Made by a program: the position numbers and the translations under genes
Part shown: piece by piece, positions 1 through 7,006 of the stretch
How the letters are laid out: every line of letters begins with the position of its first letter
Numbering within the stretch: position 1 is the first letter of the stretch
Assembly: GCA_020433785.1 (NCBI GenBank)
Contig: JAGRCC010000373.1
Location: forward strand, 1-13,592
Origin: Anaerolineae bacterium
GTDB taxonomy: Bacteria; Chloroflexota; Anaerolineae; 4572-78; J111
Length of the DNA stretch: 13,592 nt
Direction of reading: 5' to 3'
Notes under the pieces: model-generated
Told to the model about the DNA's origin: nothing
Databases searched by the model: none
The model's input: the letters and a program-made list of their open reading frames with translations, nothing else

Positions 1-59
1 GTGCGCGGACAGCGGCCAACGATGGAAAAGGTGCTTATAGGAGTCGGCAATCGATTCAT
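1..59 (-). CDS. N-terminal fragment of a DUF1028-like protein (runs off the window)
   Basis: On the minus strand an ATG at 59-57 opens a frame that stays open to the window edge. It encodes 19 residues, MNRLPTPISTFSIVGRCPR. The segment STFSIVGRCPR closely resembles the N-terminus of DUF1028 proteins (Ntn-hydrolase-like fold), which typically start with TFSIV(A/G)R followed by P-x-T-G. Everything after that is outside the window, so function and catalytic residues cannot be judged. There is no clear Shine-Dalgarno sequence; the start abuts the heptamer repeat at 61-95. The two plus-strand frames read to stops at 61-63 and 75-77 and are weaker alternatives (3' ends of an unknown gene). The call rests on a motif recalled over about 11 residues. 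Confidence 0.45.
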   Translation of the reverse strand, partial: MNRLPTPISTFSIVGRCPR

Positions 60-60
60 T

Positions 61-95
61 TGATAATGGATAATTGACAATTGATAATTGATAAT
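61..95. repeat. Heptanucleotide tandem array, 5 units (TGATAAT)
   Basis: Five consecutive 7-nt units: TGATAAT, GGATAAT, TGACAAT, TGATAAT, TGATAAT. They lie directly upstream of the minus-strand start at 59. The period is exact and the units differ by at most one base. This is one of five intergenic sites in the window with a 7-nt period. Confidence 0.85.
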
Positions 96-401
96 GGGCG
101 AAATGAGATAGGATGTAACTGACTGGTAACAAATCGAAGCCCAATGCGGGTTGGTTTAGCGGCACGGACATTGGGCGGTGGCTCTGGTCGGCCAGAGCTT
201 GGTCACATTTTCTCCCTCATTATAGTGAGGGGGCATTAAAGGGGCGTCAAAAGAGCGTTAAAAGTGTGGGGTTATAGAGGAGAATATTGTCGGATTGGAG
301 GGTATTGTACTATCAAAAAAGTTAACCCGTCGGCTGGAATCGCGGCTTACCGTTGGTCTCGAGCAATAGAGGGGGCATCATTGTAAATATATGGCTGTTA
401 T
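96..401. other. Intergenic region with two adjacent hairpins
   Basis: No convincing gene lies between the HNH gene (ending at 402, minus) and the DUF1028-like start. Two consecutive inverted repeats can be seen. One is GCTCTGG (181-187) with CCAGAGC (192-198), a 7-bp stem with a 4-nt loop. The other is CTCCCTCA (212-219) with TGAGGGGG (226-233), an 8-bp stem with one G-T pair and a 6-nt loop. Neither is followed by a clear U-tract on either strand, so they may be structural elements or a weak terminator for the HNH unit. Short open frames in the right half run into the HNH gene on the opposite strand and look like chance. Confidence 0.45.
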
Positions 402-830
402 TTACGTCTGTGGTGGATGCCAGCCGGCCAACACCCAATGCCGTCGCGCCGGGAGAATATACTCATTGTTCAGTTTTAAGACCACGACGGTCGCTCGTCC
501 GATTGGGGTCAAGCCAACAATGTGGATACTGTCTTCACTCCATGTAAAACGGTCGAACCACTGTTGGGTTCTGGGATTAAAGAGAGGGACAAATTCTTTG
601 GTTACGGGGTCTGTAGCGTGCGTTTTATCGCTTTTGTAGCTATTGCACCAGGCACATGCCAACCACAAATTATGCTCATCGGATGTGCCGCCCTGTGACT
701 GAGGCACGATATGGTCAATATGCATCTGGGCACCGCTAATGTTTTGGCTGGTTAAACAGTATCCACAACGATGCCGGGCCAGATCGGCAACTTTACGTCG
801 TACAGCTAAAGAGATGCTTGGGTTACTCAT
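402..830 (-). CDS. HNH endonuclease family protein
   Basis: A 142-residue protein with a complete zinc-supported HNH (beta-beta-alpha-metal) nuclease motif. The first zinc pair is C22-x2-C25 (CGYC), the catalytic segment is H37-I-D39-H40, the central Asn is N54 and the second zinc pair is C59-x2-C62, followed by N63. The family cleaves nucleic acid using a single metal ion held by this motif. The C-terminal 70 residues contain VGLTPIGRATVVVLKLNN. From memory, this tail is typical of a small HNH subfamily common in cyanobacteria and Chloroflexota, not of McrA-type restriction enzymes. The ATG lies inside the end of the upstream gene (shared ATGAGTAA, 823-830), so the two are probably translationally coupled. 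The biological target is unknown. There is no signal peptide and no restriction-modification partner nearby. Confidence 0.88.
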   Translation of the reverse strand: MSNPSISLAVRRKVADLARHRCGYCLTSQNISGAQMHIDHIVPQSQGGTSDEHNLWLACAWCNSYKSDKTHATDPVTKEFVPLFNPRTQQWFDRFTWSEDSIHIVGLTPIGRATVVVLKLNNEYILPARRHWVLAGWHPPQT

Positions 831-1230
831 CAGCCAAAAGCGGTTGTCCGGCTCGCAGGCTTAACAACGCATAAGCCCGGGCTTTACGCAGCGTTACCTG
901 CCCATAATCCTGACGCAAGCTTTCCAGAGTGGCGTGCTCTTGCTCGGTTAATTCTTGCCGGCCTTGAAGTTCAGCCAGTTGTTGTAACTGTATCTGCCGG
1001 TCATCGGACAGGGTACTGTGAGCAATAGCCCACAGGTCGGTATCGCTTAACCAGGTCATCTGAGCCAAATCTGAATGCATTTCTGAGGGGACATCGGCCA
1101 GATCAGGCAGGGCCGCTGTCAGAACCGCCGTTAGAATTTCTTCAATAGGCCGCTGGAGAGCATCCGCTGCATCTTTGGCGCGTTGCATGACGGTTTCCGG
1201 CAAATGAAGGGTAACCTCTTGATTGGACAT
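823..1230 (-). CDS. Small RHH/antitoxin-like protein paired with the HNH nuclease
   Basis: A 135-residue acidic, mostly helical protein with no assignable catalytic motif. The N-terminus (EVTLHLPETVMQRAKDAA, then an IEEIL helix) has the beta-strand/helix/helix pattern of ribbon-helix-helix antitoxins such as CopG. The remaining two thirds are predicted helices rich in Gln, Leu and Glu, ending in QDYGQVTLRKARAYALLSLR. The start at 1230 is preferred because conserved-looking sequence begins there. An in-frame ATG at 1272 would add 14 residues and lies 9 nt from the -10 box, so it is possible only as a leaderless start. The stop overlaps the HNH start by 8 nt. A DNA-binding or nuclease-modulating role is inferred from the fold resemblance and the coupling; it is not shown by sequence identity. 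Confidence 0.7.
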   Translation of the reverse strand: MSNQEVTLHLPETVMQRAKDAADALQRPIEEILTAVLTAALPDLADVPSEMHSDLAQMTWLSDTDLWAIAHSTLSDDRQIQLQQLAELQGRQELTEQEHATLESLRQDYGQVTLRKARAYALLSLRAGQPLLADE

Positions 1231-1281
1231 TTTTCGCTCGCTTAAGCCACTCTCATTGAAATAGTTGTTCATTCACATAGG

Positions 1282-1310
1282 ATTCTATATGCGAACGGGT
1301 GTTTTGTAAA
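1282..1310 (-). promoter_or_regulatory. Sigma-70-type promoter for the RHH-like/HNH unit
   Basis: On the minus strand TTTACA (1310-1305) is separated by exactly 17 nt from TAGAAT (1287-1282). Each box matches the consensus at 5 of 6 positions. Transcription would start around 1272-1276, giving a leader of about 40 nt to the preferred ATG at 1230, or almost none to the ATG at 1272. Confidence 0.6.
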
Positions 1311-1313
1311 ACA
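1300..1313. promoter_or_regulatory. Operator-like palindrome over the -35 box
   Basis: TGTTTT-GT-AAAACA is a perfect 6-bp inverted repeat around a 2-nt centre and covers the whole -35 hexamer. A small palindrome here, in front of a gene with an RHH-like N-terminus, is the arrangement expected for autorepression. That regulation is inference. Confidence 0.4.
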
Positions 1314-1366
1314 AGCCTCGACCCATCATAGTTACACGGCGACCTAAAAATTGTAAATATTAGTTA

Positions 1367-4300
1367 TCACTGCTGGAGATAAGCTGCCAACGACTCTTCC
1401 GTGCGCTCCAACTCATCTTGAGCGCCAACCTGGCGGAGGAGATCGATGCTTTGTTGGTAATAGGTGGCGGGGTCATTCAGGTGGAGTTGAGGGCAGGCGG
1501 CGGCAATCTCGGCCAGAAGGCGGAGGGTGGCTCCCAGGTCTTCATCGCTGCCGAGCGCGGCGGACAGTTGTTGGGCCTGCCGGGCATGAGTCAGGGCCGG
1601 CGTCCACTGGCGGTTTTGGGCCAGGACGTTGCCCATTGTGCGGTGGATTTTGACGGTAATCCAATCGGTGCGGGAGTTGGTGCTGAGGGTTAGACCCCGT
1701 TCCAGGAAGGTTTGGGCCTGGGCCAGGTCGCCGCTGAAGGCGTAGGTGCGGCCGATGTTGGAGTAGATCAGGGCGATGCCTTCGACCTGGCCCAGCGCTT
1801 CGTAGATGGTCAGGGCGGCTTGAAAGGCGTCGATGGCTTCCTGGTAGCAAGCCTGGGTACGCAGCACAAAACCGATGTTGTTGTAGACGCCGGCCACCCC
1901 CAGCCGGTCACCGGCCTGACGGTAGGCGACCAGCGCTTCGTCGTATAAGGCGCGGGCGCGGGCGTAGTCGGCGGTGCGGTAGACGGCGATGCCCAGGTGA
2001 CGCAAACCGGGCGCGCGCAGGGCAGCCTCACTGGCCTCGGTCGCTAAATCGAGCGCCTTTTGGGCGTGCGCGCCGACGCCGTCGTAATCGCTGCGGAGGT
2101 AGGCCAGGAAGCTGAGCAGGTTGTGAATGGCGGCCTGCTCATCCAAGCGACCTCGTGACTCGGCGCGGGTCAAGGCGGCGCGGAAGGTTTGCTCGGCTTC
2201 ACGGTACTGGCCGATACGCTGCCGGATCAGGCCGCGCTGGCGGTCGATCAGCCCCGATATGTCGAGCGGCAAGGCTGGGGAGACGTGGATTTGTTGGAAC
2301 GGCGTCACCTTAGGAATGGCTTCGGGTGATAACTCCGACTCAGCGGTACCCGGCAGCGACTCGACGCGGTCATACCAGCGCAGGGCATCTTCGTCGGCGT
2401 ATAGTTCAACGGCCTGGCGGGCAGCGCGCAGGCCGTAGTTGCGGGCGCGGGGATAGTCGCCGCCCATTTCGAAGTGGTGGCAGAGCAGACCGAAATCGTT
2501 CGACAATGTGGCTTCCAGGGCAGCGGCCATTTGCAAATGCAAATGACGGCGGCGGCTGCGTGTCAGGCTGTCGAGCAGGACGGTTCTAATCTTGTCGTGG
2601 GTGAAGTCGTAGGTTTGATCGTGTTCGGCGATGAGGTTGGCCGCTACCGCTTCGTCGAGCGCCAGCAAAATCGCCTCGGGCGGCAGACCGCTGATTTGGC
2701 GCAGCAGCCCATCGGTGAAAACGCGGCCGATGACGGCGGCAGCAGCCAGGGTTTGGGTGGTGGGCCGGCTCAACTGCCCCAGCCGGTTTTGGATGACCAT
2801 CTGGACCGTTTGAGGCATCGGCCAATCGCCGCCGGTGGCTGGATGGCGGCCGAGCATTTGCAGGAATTCGGTGATGAATAGGGGGTTGCCTTCGGTTTCG
2901 GTCAGCAGGCGTTTAACAAAGGCCTCGCGCGGCATCGACCGGCTAAGCGTAATCGATCGGGCCAGCGTCGCCACGGCGGCGGGCGGCAGGCGATCCAGGG
3001 TTATGTGGTGCAAGACATGCTCCCGCTCCAGCGCGGTTTTGAGGGGCAGCCAGCCGGACCAACTGTGGCTAGCTAACTGCGTACCCACAATCAACAGCGG
3101 CAGTGGGCTGCTGGGCTGAGGGCGCAAAATATAGCGCAGCACGGTCAGGCTGGCCTGGTCGAGCCACTGCCAGTCGTCGATGAAGAGGCACACCGGCTGG
3201 TGGCGGCACAGGGCTTCCAGCCAGTGAAAGATGGCCTGGACGATGCGCCCTCGGGCCAGCTCCGGATCGGCGATTGGCGTCAGTTCCAGATCGGGTCGCC
3301 GCAGGCGGATTTCCGGTACTAGATGAGCCAGCTCGGTCAGCCAGACATCGGGCAGGTTGAGCTGCGCCGGCGGCTGTTGTTTGAGGGTGAGGCGGAGCAG
3401 ATCGATCCAAGGTTGGAAGGGGATGGTCTGTTCGGCTTCGAAACAGCGGGTGGTCAAAACCGTGGTCCGGGTGAGCGTGGCCAGCCACTCTTTGCCCAGG
3501 CGCGTTTTGCCGATACCCGGCTCGCCTTCGATCATCACCAGCCGGGCCGGGCCGGTGGGCAGCAAAGCCTGGTAAATTTGAGAGAGCGCCGCCATTTCGC
3601 GCTCGCGGCCTACGAACGGGTACAGCCCTTGCGGAGGCGACGGCTCAACCACCGGTATGGCCGCGGGCGCATCCCCGGCCTGGAGAATTTCCAGATGGAG
3701 GGCCTGGGTGGCCGGGTCGGGGTCCACGCCAAGTTCTTCGACCAGGCGAGTGCGTAAGATTTCATATTGGCGCAGCGCCGCCGCGCGGTGGCCCGTTTGG
3801 ACGTAGAGGCGCATCAACTGCTGGTGGCCGGCTTCGTGCAGGGGGTCAAAGCTCAGCAGCTTTTCGAGCGTTTGGCGGGCCTCGGTTAGGTGATGGCCGG
3901 CGAGGTAGTGGCGGGCCAGCGAGAACAACCCTTGGCGATATAAGGCTTCCAGTTGGTGACGTTGGTCGGTTACCCACTCATCAAAGTCGGGGGTGTCGGG
4001 CAAGTGGAGGCCATCCAAGAACAGGCCTCGCCATAAGGCCAAGGCGGCGACCAAAGAGTCATTCGATTGCGCCGGCGGCTCGATGGCCGCGCGAAAGTGG
4101 GACAGGTCGAGCTGCAGCGCCGCGCCGTCGAGACCGATGGCGTCGCGTTCGATGATGAGGGGATCAAGCGGCCTTAGCCCCCGCCGGATGGTGTAGACCG
4201 CATTCCGCAAGCTGTTGCGAGCTTGGGCCTCGGGGCTTTGGCTCCACAGCAAGGCTGCCAGCGCCGCCCGGCTGTGAACGCGGCCGGTAGCGGCCAGGTA

Positions 4301-4441
4301 GTAGAGCAGCGCTTCGGCCTTGGCGTAGGCCAGCCGCACCGGCTGCGCACCCACCGTTAAGCGAGGTACACCCAGCAGCGACAGCGAAATTGGGGCCGGC
4401 GTTGCGAACTTTTGACGCACTTTTAACGTCTCTTTAACCAT
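1367..4441 (-). CDS. AfsR-like transcriptional regulator: winged helix + BTAD + AAA ATPase + TPR
   Basis: A 1024-residue protein counted from the ATG at 4441. Residues 18-85 form an OmpR-like winged helix (SLSLLGVPRLTVGAQPVRL, then AKAEALLYYLAATG and LAALLW). Residues 86-250 are a BTAD domain ending in EELGVDPDPATQAL. An AAA/STAND ATPase follows, with Walker A GEPGIGKTR (G306, K312, T313) and Walker B VCLFIDDWQW (D422, D423). Tetratricopeptide repeats occupy roughly 725-1015, for example YNNIGFVLRTQACYQEAIDA. There is no C-terminal LuxR helix-turn-helix, so DNA binding is N-terminal as in SARP/AfsR rather than C-terminal as in MalT. Such proteins act as ATP-driven cytoplasmic activators. It is divergent from the GH13 gene and is probably its regulator. 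A TTG at 4477 would add 12 residues. The ATG is preferred because a TGGTATTAT extended -10 lies 6 nt upstream of it. Nothing is missing from the core motifs. Confidence 0.9.
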   Translation of the reverse strand: MVKETLKVRQKFATPAPISLSLLGVPRLTVGAQPVRLAYAKAEALLYYLAATGRVHSRAALAALLWSQSPEAQARNSLRNAVYTIRRGLRPLDPLIIERDAIGLDGAALQLDLSHFRAAIEPPAQSNDSLVAALALWRGLFLDGLHLPDTPDFDEWVTDQRHQLEALYRQGLFSLARHYLAGHHLTEARQTLEKLLSFDPLHEAGHQQLMRLYVQTGHRAAALRQYEILRTRLVEELGVDPDPATQALHLEILQAGDAPAAIPVVEPSPPQGLYPFVGREREMAALSQIYQALLPTGPARLVMIEGEPGIGKTRLGKEWLATLTRTTVLTTRCFEAEQTIPFQPWIDLLRLTLKQQPPAQLNLPDVWLTELAHLVPEIRLRRPDLELTPIADPELARGRIVQAIFHWLEALCRHQPVCLFIDDWQWLDQASLTVLRYILRPQPSSPLPLLIVGTQLASHSWSGWLPLKTALEREHVLHHITLDRLPPAAVATLARSITLSRSMPREAFVKRLLTETEGNPLFITEFLQMLGRHPATGGDWPMPQTVQMVIQNRLGQLSRPTTQTLAAAAVIGRVFTDGLLRQISGLPPEAILLALDEAVAANLIAEHDQTYDFTHDKIRTVLLDSLTRSRRRHLHLQMAAALEATLSNDFGLLCHHFEMGGDYPRARNYGLRAARQAVELYADEDALRWYDRVESLPGTAESELSPEAIPKVTPFQQIHVSPALPLDISGLIDRQRGLIRQRIGQYREAEQTFRAALTRAESRGRLDEQAAIHNLLSFLAYLRSDYDGVGAHAQKALDLATEASEAALRAPGLRHLGIAVYRTADYARARALYDEALVAYRQAGDRLGVAGVYNNIGFVLRTQACYQEAIDAFQAALTIYEALGQVEGIALIYSNIGRTYAFSGDLAQAQTFLERGLTLSTNSRTDWITVKIHRTMGNVLAQNRQWTPALTHARQAQQLSAALGSDEDLGATLRLLAEIAAACPQLHLNDPATYYQQSIDLLRQVGAQDELERTEESLAAYLQQ

Positions 4442-4447
4442 GACGGG

Positions 4448-4453
4448 ATAATA
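4448..4453 (-). promoter_or_regulatory. Extended -10 element just upstream of the BTAD regulator
   Basis: The minus strand reads TGG-TATTAT, a TG-N extended -10 with a 5/6 hexamer. Six bases (CCCGTC) separate it from the ATG at 4441. No good -35 is visible at 17-18 nt. If used, the transcript would start at or next to the ATG and be leaderless. Confidence 0.4.
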
Positions 4454-4492
4454 CCATACCTGATTTGAATCATCCAAAAGTAAATGGAAGCA

Positions 4493-4520
4493 GACAGCTA
4501 TCAGCTATCAGCCGTTAGCT
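4493..4520 (-). repeat. Heptanucleotide array, left arm of an inverted pair
   Basis: Read on the minus strand it is AGCTAAC, GGCTGAT, AGCTGAT, AGCTGTC: four 7-nt units of an (A/G)GCTGAT type. A related four-unit array lies in the opposite orientation at 4585-4612 within the same divergent promoter region, so the two arms can pair imperfectly. Confidence 0.75.
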
Positions 4521-4584
4521 TTATCCAAATTAATGGTTGAGTGGTTATTCCCGGATCTGGTCGCCTAAATATACACCACATTTA

Positions 4585-4612
4585 AGCTGATAGCTGACCG
4601 CTAAACGCTGAC
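4585..4612 (+). repeat. Heptanucleotide array, right arm of an inverted pair
   Basis: Four 7-nt units: AGCTGAT, AGCTGAC, CGCTAAA, CGCTGAC. They are related to the complement of 4493-4520. The array sits between the BTAD regulator and the GH13 promoter candidate. Confidence 0.75.
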
Positions 4613-4628
4613 TTCATCATCAACAAAA

Positions 4629-4657
4629 TTGACTAATTGCATTTGGCCGACTAGGCT
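4629..4657 (+). promoter_or_regulatory. Weak promoter candidate for the GH13 gene
   Basis: TTGACT (4629-4634), a 17-nt spacer, then TAGGCT (4652-4657). The -35 is good (5/6) and the -10 poor (3/6). A weak -10 would suit a promoter that needs an activator such as the divergent BTAD protein. It would leave a leader of about 60 nt, with AAGGAG at 4707-4712 as the ribosome binding site. Confidence 0.35.
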
Positions 4658-4722
4658 TAATTAGAGTGAAGTATGGGCTTTTAGCGCCCACCGATAAATA
4701 ACAGATAAGGAGCTTCAACGCT

Positions 4723-6189
4723 ATGGAACAGATAAAGACACCCGAATGGGTTAAACATGCGGTTTTCTACCAGATTTTTCCGGATCGCTTTGCGCGCAGC
4801 CCGCGAACGCCGCATCCGTCGAACGTAACATTTAAGCCATGGGGCAGCCCGCCGGAGGAACAGGGGTTTCAAGGGGGAGACCTGCGCGGCATTGTCGATA
4901 AATTGGACTACATCCAGGAGTTAGGTGTCACCGCCATTTACCTTAATCCCATTTTTGCTTCGGCGGCGAACCATCGCTACCATACCTTCGATTATTTTCA
5001 GGTCGATCCGCTGTTGGGCGGCGATGCGGCACTGCGCGAACTGCTCGATGCGGCGCACCGGCGTAATATGCGGGTGGTGTTGGATGGCGTTTTCAATCAC
5101 GCCAGCCGGGGCTTTTGGCCGTTTCACCATATTTTGGAGAACGGCGCGGATTCACCCTATATCGATTGGTTCATCATCCACGACTGGCCGCTGCAACCTT
5201 ATCCCCGCAGCAAAAAAGAAAATCACAACTATTCGGCCTGGTGGGGGCTGCCGGCCCTGCCCAAGCTCAACACCGCTAACCCGGCGGTGCAGGAGTACAT
5301 TTTTGAGGTGGCGCGCCATTGGCTGGAATTTGGCATGGACGGCTGGCGGCTCGATGTGCCGGCGGAGATCGATGACGATGAGTTTTGGCGCAAGTTTCGG
5401 CGCGTGGTCAAGGGTGTTAACCCCGAAGCCTATATCTGCGGCGAAATTTGGAGCGCGGCCGAACGCTGGCTCCAGGGCGATATGTACGACGCGGTCATGA
5501 ACTATGTGGTCACCGGCCCCATGTATAGCTTCTTTGCGGCCAAAACGCTGCGCGAGTACAAGAAAACCCATATCGAATTGGCGCCGTTGACGGCGGAGCG
5601 GTTTGCTCAAAAGATCGATCGGATGTTTGGGCTGTACAATTTGGAAATCAACTTTGCCCAACTCAATATGCTCGACAGCCATGATATGGCTCGGGCGTTG
5701 TGGGTGGCCGGCGAGGATAAGAGCGCGCTGCGGTTGTGCGTCCTGTTTATGATGACGATTCCGGGCGCGCCCTGTATTTACTACGGCGACGAGATCGGGA
5801 TGTCGGGGGGGGATGATCCGTACTGCCGCGAGGCGTTCCCTTGGGAGGATGAGTCGCGCTGGGACTACGCGCTGCTGGATTTCTACCGCCAGGCGACACG
5901 CTTGCGCCATCGCCACCCGGTATTGCGGACCGGATCATTCGAAACACTGCATGCCGAGGGTGAGACGTATGCTTTCCGCCGCCAACTCAATGATCAGTTG
6001 GCCGTGGTCATTTTTAATGCCGCCACGGAGCCACGTCATGTGTCGATATACGTGCCGGACGCGGAAAAAGTGTCGCTGGCGCAAGTGTGGCCGGTGGTCG
6101 ATAATGTGGCCTACCAATTGGACGCAGAGCGATTGGAGGTAACCGTCCCGGCTCGTGAAGCATTAGTACTGATGAGTGCGGCCGGCTAG
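4723..6189 (+). CDS. GH13 alpha-glycosidase, neopullulanase/cyclomaltodextrinase-like
   Basis: A 488-residue GH13 enzyme predicted to hydrolyse alpha-1,4 (and possibly alpha-1,6) links in maltodextrins, cyclodextrins or pullulan. The (beta/alpha)8 barrel begins almost at the N-terminus (AVFYQIFPDRFARS). Conserved regions: I, D121-GVFNH126; V, LPKLN at 179-183, the signature of the neopullulanase group; II, GWRLD with nucleophile D211; III, GEIW with acid/base E241; IV, LDSHD with transition-state stabiliser D321. A GDEIGMSGGDDP loop follows, and a beta-sandwich domain C ends the protein. There is no signal peptide, so it should be cytoplasmic. The N-terminal CBM34 domain usual in neopullulanases (about 120 residues) is absent. 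AAGGAG lies 10 nt before the ATG. The gene stands alone, divergent from the BTAD regulator. The exact substrate cannot be fixed from sequence. Confidence 0.93.
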   Translation: MEQIKTPEWVKHAVFYQIFPDRFARSPRTPHPSNVTFKPWGSPPEEQGFQGGDLRGIVDKLDYIQELGVTAIYLNPIFASAANHRYHTFDYFQVDPLLGGDAALRELLDAAHRRNMRVVLDGVFNHASRGFWPFHHILENGADSPYIDWFIIHDWPLQPYPRSKKENHNYSAWWGLPALPKLNTANPAVQEYIFEVARHWLEFGMDGWRLDVPAEIDDDEFWRKFRRVVKGVNPEAYICGEIWSAAERWLQGDMYDAVMNYVVTGPMYSFFAAKTLREYKKTHIELAPLTAERFAQKIDRMFGLYNLEINFAQLNMLDSHDMARALWVAGEDKSALRLCVLFMMTIPGAPCIYYGDEIGMSGGDDPYCREAFPWEDESRWDYALLDFYRQATRLRHRHPVLRTGSFETLHAEGETYAFRRQLNDQLAVVIFNAATEPRHVSIYVPDAEKVSLAQVWPVVDNVAYQLDAERLEVTVPAREALVLMSAAG

Positions 6190-6198
6190 ACGCAAAAT

Positions 6199-6252
6199 AA
6201 CTCAAGTTGCTACGCATCAGATCTTGGTCTCGGCAAGGCAGCAACTTAAGTT
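6199..6252. mobile_element. Short MITE-like inverted-repeat element (small variant)
   Basis: Terminal inverted repeats AACTCAAGTTGCT (6199-6211) and AGCAACTTAAGTT (6240-6252) match at 12 of 13 positions and enclose 28 bp. The left end plus one base (AACTCAAGTTGCTA) is the exact complement of 11811-11824. The right half in reverse complement aligns with the left end of the larger element at 11681. The tail after the right end, TTAAATACAAAAAG, also matches the tail at 11823-11837. No ORF is enclosed. It begins 10 nt after the GH13 stop. No transposase or clear target-site duplication is visible. Confidence 0.6.
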
Positions 6253-6258
6253 AAATAC

Positions 6259-6297
6259 AAAAAGCCCCACGCTGATAGTTATGTGGGGCTTTTTTTC
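6259..6297. terminator. Bidirectional rho-independent terminator
   Basis: AAAGCCCCAC (6261-6270) pairs perfectly with GTGGGGCTTT (6283-6292) around a 12-nt loop. There is a T-run on the right for the plus-strand GH13 gene and an A-run on the left for the minus-strand usp gene. It lies between two convergent genes. Confidence 0.92.
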
Positions 6298-6310
6298 TAT
6301 TATAACGAGC

Positions 6311-6787
6311 TTAAGCCGCAATCGACGGGACAGGGTGAGCGTGGGCACGTACCATCAAGATGGGAACGTGGGTTTCGTGCAGCACTGCCTCGGCGACGCT
6401 GCCGTAGATCAACCGCTGTAAGCCGGAGCGCCCGTGGGTGGCCATAACGATTAAATCGACGTTATGCCGGTTGGCGTAGTCGAGAATGGTTTCGGCTGCC
6501 GCGCCCATTTCAACTTCGGGGTGAACCTCAATTTCCCGAGGCATTTTAGCGATTAGCCCACTCAGATATTTCATGATTTTAACCCGCTCCGTCTCCCACT
6601 GCTGGTCGATAAAAATGGGATGATCGGTGCCGGCGCCAATCACTTCTTCGATGGGGGAGGCCACATGAAGCAGTGTTATTTTGGCCTGGTAGATTTCGGC
6701 CAGTTGACCGGCATCGGCCAAAGCCAACTCAGCCAGCTTTGAGCCATCCAGCGGTACGAGAATGTGTCGATAATTTTTAGCCATCAT
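6311..6787 (-). CDS. Universal stress protein (UspA family, ATP-binding type)
   Basis: A single Usp domain of 158 residues, close to the usual 140-160. It begins with the first strand ILVPLDGS (Asp14 contacts adenine in ATP-binding members) and LLHVASP. It ends with the nucleotide-binding segment ATHGRSGLQRLIYGSVAEAV (about 115-135), a G/A-2x-G-9x-G(S) motif with Ala in the first position, a common variant. The strand VPILMV closes the fold. Such proteins are cytoplasmic ATP-binding dimers that adjust survival under stress or energy limitation; the target is unknown. Two consecutive ATG codons (6787 and 6784) follow AAGGAG at 6798-6793. The second has the more usual 8-nt spacing, so the true protein may be one residue shorter. 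It is monocistronic, convergent with the GH13 gene and sharing its terminator. Confidence 0.93.
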   Translation of the reverse strand: MMAKNYRHILVPLDGSKLAELALADAGQLAEIYQAKITLLHVASPIEEVIGAGTDHPIFIDQQWETERVKIMKYLSGLIAKMPREIEVHPEVEMGAAAETILDYANRHNVDLIVMATHGRSGLQRLIYGSVAEAVLHETHVPILMVRAHAHPVPSIAA

Positions 6788-6904
6788 TGGTCTCCTTTGC
6801 GCGTTCTCTTCTTTGAGTCGCAGAACTTAATTAATGACCGTCAGCCGCAGCAACCTCAGTCGGCGAAGCCGTATCGAGCATGGGCTGTTGTCTTTTATCA
6901 CTTT

Positions 6905-6944
6905 AAAACAAATACTCTCCAAACACATCAGGCATTTGGAGAGT
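6905..6944 (-). terminator. Rho-independent terminator downstream of the CNB gene
   Basis: ACTCTCCAAA (6914-6923) and TTTGGAGAGT (6935-6944) form a perfect 10-bp stem with an 11-nt loop. On the minus strand the stem is followed by ATTTGTTTT. It would end transcription about 125 nt after the CNB stop, before usp. Otherwise 6788-7067 holds no gene. Confidence 0.65.
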
Positions 6945-7006
6945 TTACGGCCTAGATCAGTAACCAGTTTTTAGGCTGTTAGCGCAACAATGCAGGTAAT
7001 CGGCGC

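Noticed and set aside
61..95. Regular repeats suggesting a CRISPR array (also 11498-11610 and 12943-13018)
   Set aside because: Units are 4, 7 or 9 nt and contiguous, without spacers or 23-40-nt repeats, and no cas gene is present.
181..233. Twin hairpins considered as the HNH-unit terminator
   Set aside because: No U-tract follows on the minus strand and they lie about 170 nt past the stop; recorded only as hairpins.
353..639. Two plus-strand frames over the end of the HNH gene
   Set aside because: They overlap antisense the HNH coding region, whose motifs are clear, and their own translations look random.
5152..5916. Long minus-strand open frame (254 codons) inside the GH13 gene
   Set aside because: It lies fully antisense to a gene with every GH13 catalytic motif, and its translation is Arg/His/Pro-rich with no recognisable domain.
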